In this document: positions 9,016 to 16,632 of the stretch, in pieces | Numbering within the stretch: the first letter of the stretch is position 1 | Layout of the letters: each line of letters begins with the position of its first letter | NCBI RefSeq assembly: GCF_029582805.1 | Contig: NZ_JAKKUT010000008.1 | Location: 310,001-374,000 of the forward strand | Length of the DNA: 64,000 bases | Source of the DNA: Candidatus Synechococcus calcipolaris G9 | GTDB taxonomy: Bacteria > Cyanobacteriota > Cyanobacteriia > Thermosynechococcales > Thermosynechococcaceae | Direction: 5' to 3' | Made by a program: the position numbers and the translations under genes | The notes under the pieces: model-generated | What the model saw: the letters and a program-made list of their open reading frames with translations, nothing else | The model's database searches: none | Told to the model about the DNA's origin: nothing

Positions 9016-10485
9016 TTGAATATTAAAACCTTAAAACGGGAATGGTTCTCCAATGTTAAGGCGGATCTTTTGGCAGGGGCCGTCGTTGGACTGGCCCTAA
9101 TTCCCGAGGCGATCGCCTTTTCGATCATTGCCGGGGTTGACCCAAAGGTGGGACTGTATGCCTCATTTATTATTGCGGTGATGACCGCCTTTCTGGGGGG
9201 GCGACCGGGTTCTATTTCCGCTGCCACTGGGGCCATGGCTCTGTTGATGATTGATCTGGTCAAAGATCATGGGCTGGAATATCTTTTAGCAGCAACGTTT
9301 TTGACCGGAATCCTTCAGGTGATCTTTGGCCTACTAAAGCTGGGTCGTCAAATGAAGTATGTGCCTCGAGCCGTCATGATTGGCTATATCAATGCCTTGG
9401 CAGTGTTGATTTTCCTAGCCCAATTGCCCCAATTGATCAATGTGCCACCAGCGGTTTATGTACTCACGATTCTTTCCCTGGTGATCATCTACATTTTGCC
9501 CCGTTTCACGAAAGCGGTTCCCTCACCTCTGGTGGCCCTGGCCGTCATGACTATTGCGGCGATCGCCTTAAAATTAGAGGTTCCGACCGTGGGAGACATG
9601 GGGGAGTTGCCCGGTAGTTTACCCCTCTTTTCCCTGCCCCAAGTCCCCCTCAATTTAACGACCCTGAAAATTATTTTGCCCTACTCCCTCACCTTGGCGA
9701 TTGTTGGCTTGTTGGCATCCTTTTTAACCGCCGCTCTAGTGGATGAATTAACCGATAGTCCCAGTGATAAAAATCAAGAAGCCAAAGGCCAAGGGATTGC
9801 CAATATTGTCACCGCTTTCTTTGGGGGAATGGCGGGCTGCGGCATGATTGGTCAATCGGTCATTAACGTGCAATCCGGGGGACGGGGACGGCTTTCGACC
9901 CTTGCTTCCGGTGTGTTTTTACTCTTTGCCATTTTGGTGCTAAAAGATTGGGTCAGACAAATGCCGATGGCGGCCCTAGTTGCCGTAATGATCATGGTGT
10001 CGATTGGCACATTTCGCTGGTCATCCATTCGAAATTTGCGCCGGGTTCCCCGCACCGAGGTGGTGGTGATGCTAACCACGATGTTTGTGACGATTTTTAC
10101 CCGCAATTTTGCCCTAGGCGTTGCCACCGGTATTGTCATGAGTACGGTATTCTTTTCCCAAAAGATTGCCCTCCTAGTCGTTGTGGATAAGGTTTTAAGC
10201 GAAGATGGCAACCACCGCACCTATAAAGTTGCCGGACAGATTTTCTTTTTATCCAAAGAGGAGTTTCTGGAGTCCTTTGATTTTCGGGAACTGGTGGATC
10301 AAGTCACGATTGATTTATCCCAGGCCCATCTTTGGGATCAAGGGGCAGTGGAAGTGGTGGATAAAGCCGTGAGTAAATTCCGACGAAATGGGGCCGACGT
10401 AGAGGTGATTGGCTTAAATAAAGCCAGTGGTACCCTTTTTGATAAATTGGCCGTCCATAAAGGTTCAGTGGTCATACCGGACTAG
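9016..10485 (+). CDS. SulP-family inorganic anion transporter with STAS domain
   Basis: A 489-aa inner-membrane carrier. The first transmembrane span has the family sequence [17 protein letters not shown]; about a dozen hydrophobic spans run to about residue 385, and a STAS domain follows ([11 protein letters not shown]). Members carry sulfate, bicarbonate or dicarboxylates; the substrate here is unknown. The start is TTG: GGAG lies 5 nt upstream, and the nearby ATG at 9005 is out of frame and stops after four codons. The Usp and BicA-like genes follow in the same direction. Confidence 0.9.
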   Translation: MNIKTLKREWFSNVKADLLAGAVVGLALIPEAIAFSIIAGVDPKVGLYASFIIAVMTAFLGGRPGSISAATGAMALLMIDLVKDHGLEYLLAATFLTGILQVIFGLLKLGRQMKYVPRAVMIGYINALAVLIFLAQLPQLINVPPAVYVLTILSLVIIYILPRFTKAVPSPLVALAVMTIAAIALKLEVPTVGDMGELPGSLPLFSLPQVPLNLTTLKIILPYSLTLAIVGLLASFLTAALVDELTDSPSDKNQEAKGQGIANIVTAFFGGMAGCGMIGQSVINVQSGGRGRLSTLASGVFLLFAILVLKDWVRQMPMAALVAVMIMVSIGTFRWSSIRNLRRVPRTEVVVMLTTMFVTIFTRNFALGVATGIVMSTVFFSQKIALLVVVDKVLSEDGNHRTYKVAGQIFFLSKEEFLESFDFRELVDQVTIDLSQAHLWDQGAVEVVDKAVSKFRRNGADVEVIGLNKASGTLFDKLAVHKGSVVIPD

Positions 10486-10520
10486 CCTCATTTACGTTTT
10501 AATATCAGGACTTAACTTAA

Positions 10521-11384
10521 ATGAAAAAGATTTTGATTTGTACCGATGGCTCGTCCTTTGCGGAAAATAGCTATCGTTATGGTGCCTGGTTTGCCCATCG
10601 CCTAGATGCCACGATTCATGTTCTCTGTGTGACGGATATTCGCAGTCAACAGGTGATTTCCACCGGAAATTTGAGCGGCAGTATTGGTATTGATGCCTCA
10701 GAAAATCTACTCCATCGATTAGTGGAACTGGAACACGAAAAAGCCAAGGTCAATAATCAGCGGGCTAAATTGATTTTGCAACAGGCAAATCAAGCCCTCC
10801 AAGGAGAAGGGATTCATCAGGTTCAGCTTTTCCATGAAACTGGATTTTTAGTGGATTGTTTTGAAAAATTTGAAGCAGATTCTGATCTCGTTGTTTTGGG
10901 AAAGCGGGGGGAAAATGCCAGTTTTGCCTCGGGCCATTTAGGAGCAAATTTAGAGCGGATTCTTCGTAGTAGTCATAAACCTTGCCTGGTGACATCACGT
11001 CAATTTACGCCCATCGAACGGGTTTTGATTGCCTACGATGGCAGTCCCACGGCCAAAAAAATGCTGCAATTTGTGACTCAGTCCCAACTCTTCCATGACA
11101 TTGATCTCCATGTGATTACGATTGGCAAGGGTAACCAGGATGGAATGGCGATCGCCCGCTTGAGTGAAGCAGAAACCAGCCTATCCGCCGCCGGACTCAA
11201 GGCTATCTATCAGTTACTCCAGGGAGAATCCGAGAAAGAAATTAGCCGCTATAGCAGTCAGCAGGATATATGTCTCCTCATCATGGGGGCCTATGGCCAT
11301 AGCCGCATTCGTCACCTCGTCATCGGCAGCACCACCGCCCAAATTTTGCGGAGCAGTCACATTCCTGTCTTAGTCTTCCGCTAG
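10521..11384 (+). CDS. Tandem universal stress protein (two UspA domains)
   Basis: A 287-aa soluble protein of two UspA domains, about 1-155 (ILICTDGSSFAENS at the start) and 160-287 (RVLIAYDGSPTAKK). The second ends with the ATP-binding segment MGAYGHSRIRHLVIGSTTAQIL, and the first has GKRGENASFASGHLG in the same place. Placement between two SulP transporter genes (35 bp after the first) suggests it modulates anion or bicarbonate uptake, as Usp domains do in some transporter operons; this is inference. Confidence 0.9.
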   Translation: MKKILICTDGSSFAENSYRYGAWFAHRLDATIHVLCVTDIRSQQVISTGNLSGSIGIDASENLLHRLVELEHEKAKVNNQRAKLILQQANQALQGEGIHQVQLFHETGFLVDCFEKFEADSDLVVLGKRGENASFASGHLGANLERILRSSHKPCLVTSRQFTPIERVLIAYDGSPTAKKMLQFVTQSQLFHDIDLHVITIGKGNQDGMAIARLSEAETSLSAAGLKAIYQLLQGESEKEISRYSSQQDICLLIMGAYGHSRIRHLVIGSTTAQILRSSHIPVLVFR

Positions 11385-11477
11385 GTCAGGTCTTGGGGCT
11401 TCAGTCCTTGGGAACCAGCCATGACAATACTCAACTATTTCTAGGTTAAGAATTTCTAAGTTAAGAGAAAACTTACG

Positions 11478-13217
11478 ATGTCTACATTAATCAATTCAAT
11501 TCACTTTCGCCATTGGCGTGGCGATTTATTTGGGGGCGTAACGGCCGCCATTGTCGCATTGCCTTTGGCCCTGGCCTTTGGAGTTGCCTCCGGCGCGGGT
11601 GCCATTTCTGGTTTGTATGGGGCCATTATCATCGGTGCCTTTGCGGCTCTTTTTGGCGGAACCCCCACCCAAATTTCTGGCCCCACCGGGCCGATGACCG
11701 TTGTCACAACGACGGTGATTACAACCCTGATGGCCCGCTACCCAGACACAGGCCTAGCCATGGCCTTTACGGTTGTGATGCTAGGGGGCATTCTCCAAAT
11801 TGTTTTTGGGGTGATGCGTTTAGGTCGCTACATTACCCTGATGCCCTATACGGTGATTTCTGGGTTTATGTCTGGGATTGGGGTGATCATTATTGTTTTA
11901 CAAATTCCGCCCCTGCTGGGACATACCGGCCCGGGTGCGGTTCTTGAGACATTGCAAAAACTACCGTCCTATCTCCAGGAGCCTAACCTGGTTGCCCTAC
12001 TTTTGGGACTGCTCACCTTAGGTATTGTGTTTCTATCCCCACCCAAACTAAATCGAGTGTTACCTTCGCCCCTGTTAGGTTTGGTGGCCATTACTCTGGT
12101 TTCTGTGATCTTTTTTGGCGATGCTCCCCTGGATCGAATTGGCCAAATTCCCAGTGGTTTTCCCCGCCCCCAACTGCCCACATTTCATTTGGCTGAATTA
12201 GGGGATATGCTCCGCTATGGTTTGATGCTAGGGGTTTTGGGGGCGATCGATTCCCTTTTGACCTCTTTGGTGGCGGATAGTATTTCCCACACCCAACACA
12301 AATCTGATAAAGAATTGATCGGCCAAGGCATCGGTAACTTAGTCTCCGGTCTTTTTGGCGGATTACCCGGTGCGGGGGCGACAATGCGAACGGTGGTAAA
12401 TGTTCAGGCCGGCGGCAAAACCCCCCTCTCTGGAATCATTCACGCCCTTATTTTATTACTGGTGGTGTTCTGGGCCGGGCCCTTAACCGCCCAAATTCCC
12501 AATGCGGTGTTAGCCGGACTCCTATTAAAAGTCGGGATTGATATTTTGGACTGGGGTTTTATTAAGCGGGCCCCGCGTCTTTCAATCAAAGGCACAGGAT
12601 TAATGTATTTGGTGCTATTTTTAACCGTATTTGTGGATTTAATTACGGCGGTGTTAGTGGGGGCATTTATTGCCAATATACTCACCATTAGCCGCTTAAC
12701 AGATGTCCAGAGTGATAATATTCAAGCCATTACGGATCCCACGGACTCTAGTAATCTGAGTCCAGCGGAACAGGATATTCTCAGTGCATCCGGTGGCGAT
12801 ATTTTATTGTTTCAGTTAGGTGGGCCGATGAGCTTTGGGGCAGCAAAAAGTATTTCGCGGCGGATGTCCTTGGTCAAAAATTATCAGGCCCTCGTCTTAG
12901 ATTTAAGTGAGGTTCCCACCATTGGAATTACCGCTGCTCTGGCGATTGAGTCCATTGTCCAGGATTCCCTCAGTCGTTCCCGAAATGTCTGGATTGTCGT
13001 CCACCCGGGACAGGTTAAAGATCGGATACAAGCTCTGGAACTCGAACGTTTTGTGAAGCCTCCTTTGACCACCGATAAACCTAGTACTGACAAAAAAGAT
13101 ATGCATAAACACAAAAAGGTCGGTGCGATCGCCCCCAAGCTGTATCAGGTTGAAAATCGCTTTTTAGCTTTACAGTCTGCATTGACATTAGTTCATCCCC
13201 AAGTGGGCGATCGCTGA
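11478..13217 (+). CDS. bicA: BicA-like sodium-dependent bicarbonate transporter (SulP family)
   Basis: A 579-aa SulP carrier resembling Synechococcus BicA, the low-affinity, high-flux Na+/HCO3- symporter of the plasma membrane. It shares the IHFRHWRGDLFGG opening, SGPTGPMTVV, and IDSLLTSLVADS, where Asp258 and Thr262 match the sodium/bicarbonate-site residues of BicA. GLFGGLPGAGATM follows. A STAS domain occupies about 430-545, with a longer Lys-rich tail than usual (TDKKDMHKHKK). Role: inorganic-carbon supply for carboxysomes. Sulfate transport is the main alternative. Confidence 0.88.
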   Translation: MSTLINSIHFRHWRGDLFGGVTAAIVALPLALAFGVASGAGAISGLYGAIIIGAFAALFGGTPTQISGPTGPMTVVTTTVITTLMARYPDTGLAMAFTVVMLGGILQIVFGVMRLGRYITLMPYTVISGFMSGIGVIIIVLQIPPLLGHTGPGAVLETLQKLPSYLQEPNLVALLLGLLTLGIVFLSPPKLNRVLPSPLLGLVAITLVSVIFFGDAPLDRIGQIPSGFPRPQLPTFHLAELGDMLRYGLMLGVLGAIDSLLTSLVADSISHTQHKSDKELIGQGIGNLVSGLFGGLPGAGATMRTVVNVQAGGKTPLSGIIHALILLLVVFWAGPLTAQIPNAVLAGLLLKVGIDILDWGFIKRAPRLSIKGTGLMYLVLFLTVFVDLITAVLVGAFIANILTISRLTDVQSDNIQAITDPTDSSNLSPAEQDILSASGGDILLFQLGGPMSFGAAKSISRRMSLVKNYQALVLDLSEVPTIGITAALAIESIVQDSLSRSRNVWIVVHPGQVKDRIQALELERFVKPPLTTDKPSTDKKDMHKHKKVGAIAPKLYQVENRFLALQSALTLVHPQVGDR

Positions 13218-13253
13218 GGATACTCTAAGCCCTCCGAGGACGTTATCAATCCT

Positions 13254-13694
13254 ATGATCTCCAAACAGCCTATTTCTACTAAACAGCCCCAGGCAAATTG
13301 GCCCATTCATCAGCTACCGGGACTGAAAGAATCCGATGCTGAAAAGCTCGAACACCATGGTATCGAGACTACTCGACAACTGTTACAAAAAACCCAACAG
13401 CCCGCCGATCTGGAAACCCTTGCAGCCCAGCTACAGGTTCATCTTCCGCGCCTGAAAAAATGGCGGGCCATGGCTGACTTGGCCCAAATTCCATCGGTTG
13501 GCTGTAAATACTGTGGCTTACTTCCCCACAGTGGCATTGGCTCTAGGCAACAACTCGCTAAAATTCCGGTTCATCGCCTTCACCAGCAGGTTCTGCGTTT
13601 TTATGTGAGTAATATGCAACGGCGAGATCTGTGTCCAGAAGTCAGTCGGGTAGCAACCTGGATTGCCCAAGCCCAACGATTTCCCCACCCTTAG
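13254..13694 (+). CDS. DUF4332-family protein
   Basis: A 146-aa protein with helix-hairpin-helix-like segments (LPGLKESDAEKLEHHGI and SGIGSRQQLAKI), as in DUF4332 proteins widespread in cyanobacteria. No catalytic motif is seen; a CxxC (CKYC, about residue 84) may bind metal. It follows the bicA-like gene by 36 bp with GAGGA upstream of its ATG, so it may be cotranscribed. Function unknown. Confidence 0.8.
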   Translation: MISKQPISTKQPQANWPIHQLPGLKESDAEKLEHHGIETTRQLLQKTQQPADLETLAAQLQVHLPRLKKWRAMADLAQIPSVGCKYCGLLPHSGIGSRQQLAKIPVHRLHQQVLRFYVSNMQRRDLCPEVSRVATWIAQAQRFPHP

Positions 13695-13697
13695 GTC

Positions 13698-13727
13698 AAA
13701 AAAAAGCCCATCCCCGTAGGGATAGGC
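13698..13727 (-). terminator. Rho-independent terminator of hli
   Basis: On the minus strand a stem GCCTATCCC / GGGATGGGC with a four-base TACG loop (plus-strand 13706-13727) is followed by eight T residues (13698-13705). It lies about 70 bp after the hli stop and just past the convergent DUF4332 gene. Confidence 0.85.
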
Positions 13728-13798
13728 ATCAAAAAGAGAGATTAAAGGCTTTAACTCAATGACCGGCCCGACCGAGCCTCGTCAACCCATGGGCAAAC

Positions 13799-14008
13799 CT
13801 AGAGACTGGTCAAAAAGCCAATGAGACCATGGCCCGTAATGACTTCCAGGGCCAAGAGAGAAACAAAGCCAATCATAGCTAGACGACCATTGAACAACTC
13901 AGCGTAGGGGGTAAAGCCAGACTGAGACTCGCTCATAACGTACATTTGAGGCTCGATGGCGAAATTGTTCATTTTCCCTTGGTCATCGATGATAGAACCG
14001 CTTCTCAT
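13799..14008 (-). CDS. hli: High-light-inducible protein (Hlip, CAB-like)
   Basis: A 69-aa thylakoid protein with one transmembrane helix carrying the chlorophyll-binding signature [12 protein letters not shown]. Hlips bind chlorophyll and carotenoid and protect photosystem II assembly under stress. I chose ATG 14008 because AGGAG lies 7 nt upstream; the longer frame to 14062 adds 18 residues that look non-coding. It is monocistronic with a strong terminator. Confidence 0.93.
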   Translation of the reverse strand: MRSGSIIDDQGKMNNFAIEPQMYVMSESQSGFTPYAELFNGRLAMIGFVSLLALEVITGHGLIGFLTSL

Positions 14009-14138
14009 AATGGTGCTCCTGTTTGTTGCGTTTTCTTTACCTTTCTTAATATAAGTTAACACTTAGTTTACAAAATTGCAAGGGCAGGCCCATTCGGCTA
14101 TGGTGGTGGGTTAAAAAGAAGGGAATAGCCCCCATGTA

Positions 14139-14747
14139 TCAGTGCTTTGTAAAAAATTGCACGATTTGACTATAGGTATCTGGGGTATTAGCATCCCAAC
14201 CTAGACCCCATTCGGCCCTGCCGGGAATCGGCTCTATCTTGGAGCGGCTTTGGTGTAATAACTGCCGCAGGCCCGCTTGGCTCTCTCTTAAGTGCAACAA
14301 CTGGTGACGCCATGCCCCCACGAAGACAAGGGGGTGATCCCAGCGGCCATTTAAGGTTGGAACCAAAAGGCGATCGCCCTGGGCAACACTAGCACAACGT
14401 AACCGGGCGTAAAGCTGGGGTTGGCGGGGTTGATCAATGGCCGAGATGAGAATTGCACGGGTTTGCTGGGGCACCGCTTGCACGCCAGCAGCAATAGAAG
14501 TGGTTTTGCCTTGACTAGGATCAGGATTGAACACTAAATAGTCCTGGGGCAAGGTTCGCTTTCCCCAGTCCCAGTTATGGGGGCCCAAAACAATTCGGGG
14601 AATCCATCCCGTAGTTGCCAGGGTCTCTAGCAGCCATTGACCTAGGGGCTGGCCATTGAGCCAAGGTAGAGCGGCTTTGTCCTGACCCATCCGTTGGGAG
14701 TAACCTGCCGCTAGAACGATCGCATAGGCAAGGGGGGGCTTAGTCAT
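14139..14747 (-). CDS. MobA/MocA-like molybdenum-cofactor nucleotidyltransferase
   Basis: A protein of about 202 aa in the MobA-like NTP transferase family, opening AIVLAAGYSQRMGQDKA (nucleotide-binding LAAGxSxRMGxxK). Such enzymes (MocA) attach CMP to the molybdenum cofactor of hydroxylases. ATG 14747 overlaps the xdhC stop by 8 bp; a start at 14765 is possible. Position beside xdhC and the xanthine dehydrogenase genes supports a maturation role. Confidence 0.85.
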   Translation of the reverse strand: MTKPPLAYAIVLAAGYSQRMGQDKAALPWLNGQPLGQWLLETLATTGWIPRIVLGPHNWDWGKRTLPQDYLVFNPDPSQGKTTSIAAGVQAVPQQTRAILISAIDQPRQPQLYARLRCASVAQGDRLLVPTLNGRWDHPLVFVGAWRHQLLHLRESQAGLRQLLHQSRSKIEPIPGRAEWGLGWDANTPDTYSQIVQFFTKH

Positions 14748-15681
14748 GGCCGCGCCAATGGCCAATCAACTCGGCCACAATACTGACCGCAATTTCCTCT
14801 GGGGTTTCTGCCCCAATTTCCAGGCCAATGGGGGCGTGAAGAATCTCCTCCGGCAAAGGACTCCCATGGTGCTGATCATAAACTTGGCGCAGAGTGCTAA
14901 TGCGCTTGCGACTGCCTAAAATGCCCAGGTAATCCAACCGAGCAAAGCCATCCTTTAACTCGCCAAGGGTGTGCAGATCCTGGGGCAACCCCCGGGTCAC
15001 TAAAGCCACCCAGCGCGGCCCCTGCCAGGCATAAAAGGTATCTAGGGCATGGCTCAGGAAAGGAAAACAGCGAGTGCCCTCGGGTAAGGCATCAGCAGCT
15101 AACCAGGAGGGGCGATCGTCATAAACGATCATTTGCCACCCTAAGCCACTGGCCAAATGGCTAAGGGCACGGCCCACATGGCCAGCACCCACCACTAGCA
15201 ATACCGGCGGTGGCCAGAGCTGCTCAACAAAGAACTCTTGAGAGGGAAAGGGGTCTTTGGCTGTCAAGGCAATGGGAAACTCTCCGTGCAATTGGCAAAC
15301 TATGGGTACGGCTTGCCCTTGGCTTAACTGCTGGTGAATGTGCTTAATCGTAGAGACTAGGGTAAAGGTTTGGGCATCCAGGTACTGCACCCAAAGTCTC
15401 ATGGTGCCACCACAGATACCATCCCGGAGCTGCTGGGGATTCCCCCAAAGATCAATGTCCAAAACCTGGGCTTTGCCAGTTTGCATTACCTGTGCTGCTG
15501 CCACTATGACCTTAGCTTCGGCAGCCCCACCCCCAATCGTACCTACCCACTGGCCGCTGGGGGTGATTAGCATTCGCGCCCCTCCTTGACGGGGGGTTGA
15601 CCCCTGGCTGGTTACTACCGTAGCCAGTGCCACTGGCCCCTCTGCTAGGGCAGTTGCCAAGGCCTGCCAGAAATGAGTCAT
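14740..15681 (-). CDS. xdhC: XdhC/CoxI-family molybdenum hydroxylase maturation protein
   Basis: A 313-aa protein that binds Mo cofactor, protects it during sulfuration and loads it into xanthine-dehydrogenase-type enzymes. The N-terminal XdhC/CoxI domain has VTSQGSTPRQGGARM and TIGGGAAEA; the C-terminal Rossmann domain begins LLVVGAGHVGRAL and ends with GLEIGAETPEEIAVSI. It is transcribed divergently from the FAD subunit gene across 70 AT-rich bases and is followed by the mocA-like gene. Confidence 0.9.
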   Translation of the reverse strand: MTHFWQALATALAEGPVALATVVTSQGSTPRQGGARMLITPSGQWVGTIGGGAAEAKVIVAAAQVMQTGKAQVLDIDLWGNPQQLRDGICGGTMRLWVQYLDAQTFTLVSTIKHIHQQLSQGQAVPIVCQLHGEFPIALTAKDPFPSQEFFVEQLWPPPVLLVVGAGHVGRALSHLASGLGWQMIVYDDRPSWLAADALPEGTRCFPFLSHALDTFYAWQGPRWVALVTRGLPQDLHTLGELKDGFARLDYLGILGSRKRISTLRQVYDQHHGSPLPEEILHAPIGLEIGAETPEEIAVSIVAELIGHWRGHD

Positions 15682-15755
15682 AAACTTTTTATTAAAATCT
15701 CGAAAATGATTTAACTTTTGCTTATTCTAAGTACAGCTTAACAAATGGTATTGTG

Positions 15756-16583
15756 ATGGATCTCAATACGGTGAGCCGGGTCGTACAGCCGCGCACCCTG
15801 GCAGAAGCCCCGTTTCCCTGGTCGTCTGATATGGCTTGGCTGGCGGGGGGCACTTGGCTCTTTTCTGAGCCTCAAAGCCATTTAACCACCCTAGTGGATT
15901 TGCGTAGCCTCAATTGGCCCGATTATGAATTAAACGAATCGGGGCTGACGATTGGTGCTACCTGTGCGATCGCCACCTTGGCTGGGATGTCCCTGCCCAC
16001 CCACTGGTCTGCCGCAGAATTGGTTCCTGTCTGCTGTCAGGCTTTGCTGGCCTCGTTTAAGATTTGGAACGAAGCTACAGTGGGGGGCAATATCTGCTGT
16101 GGCTTGCCCGCCGGCTCTATGATTACCCTGAGTGTGGCCTTAGATGGAGTTGGCACCCTCTGGGGCCACGGCGGGCAGAGGCGTCAAGTGGCCATTGCCG
16201 ATTTTATTACAGGTGAAGGACAAAAAGATTTGCACCCCGACGAGGTCTTACGCAGTATTCACATTTCTGCCTCGGCCTGGCAACGGCGTTATACCTATCG
16301 TCGTTGTGCGTCTGGAGAGCAGGGGCGATCGATGGTGTTTTTAGTGGGGACGGTTGACCCCACCACTGACGAATTTGTGCTAACCCTTACCGCCGCAACT
16401 CAGCACCCCATGCAATTACGCTTTCCTAGTTTGCCTTCCTGGTCAACCGTACACAAGGCCCTAGACGAGCAAATTCCCTTTACCCTTTACCTCGAAGATG
16501 CCTATCGCTGCGCTACCTACCGCCAGCACATGACGTACTATTTTGCCGAACAAATTTTGGCAGAGTTGGCAGCGGATCCCTAG
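15756..16583 (+). CDS. FAD-binding subunit of a xanthine dehydrogenase-type enzyme
   Basis: A 275-aa medium subunit that carries electrons between the Fe-S clusters and the acceptor. The FAD loop ATVGGNICCGLPAGSM and the earlier AWLAGGTWL match the family, which is usually about 270-300 aa. I chose ATG 15756 over the adjacent GTG. The large subunit follows 49 bp later, so the two should be one operon. Confidence 0.87.
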   Translation: MDLNTVSRVVQPRTLAEAPFPWSSDMAWLAGGTWLFSEPQSHLTTLVDLRSLNWPDYELNESGLTIGATCAIATLAGMSLPTHWSAAELVPVCCQALLASFKIWNEATVGGNICCGLPAGSMITLSVALDGVGTLWGHGGQRRQVAIADFITGEGQKDLHPDEVLRSIHISASAWQRRYTYRRCASGEQGRSMVFLVGTVDPTTDEFVLTLTAATQHPMQLRFPSLPSWSTVHKALDEQIPFTLYLEDAYRCATYRQHMTYYFAEQILAELAADP

Positions 16584-16632
16584 GGGGAATTGTTGCTGTG
16601 GTTACCCTAGTGTTTAAGGAGTATCTATCCCG

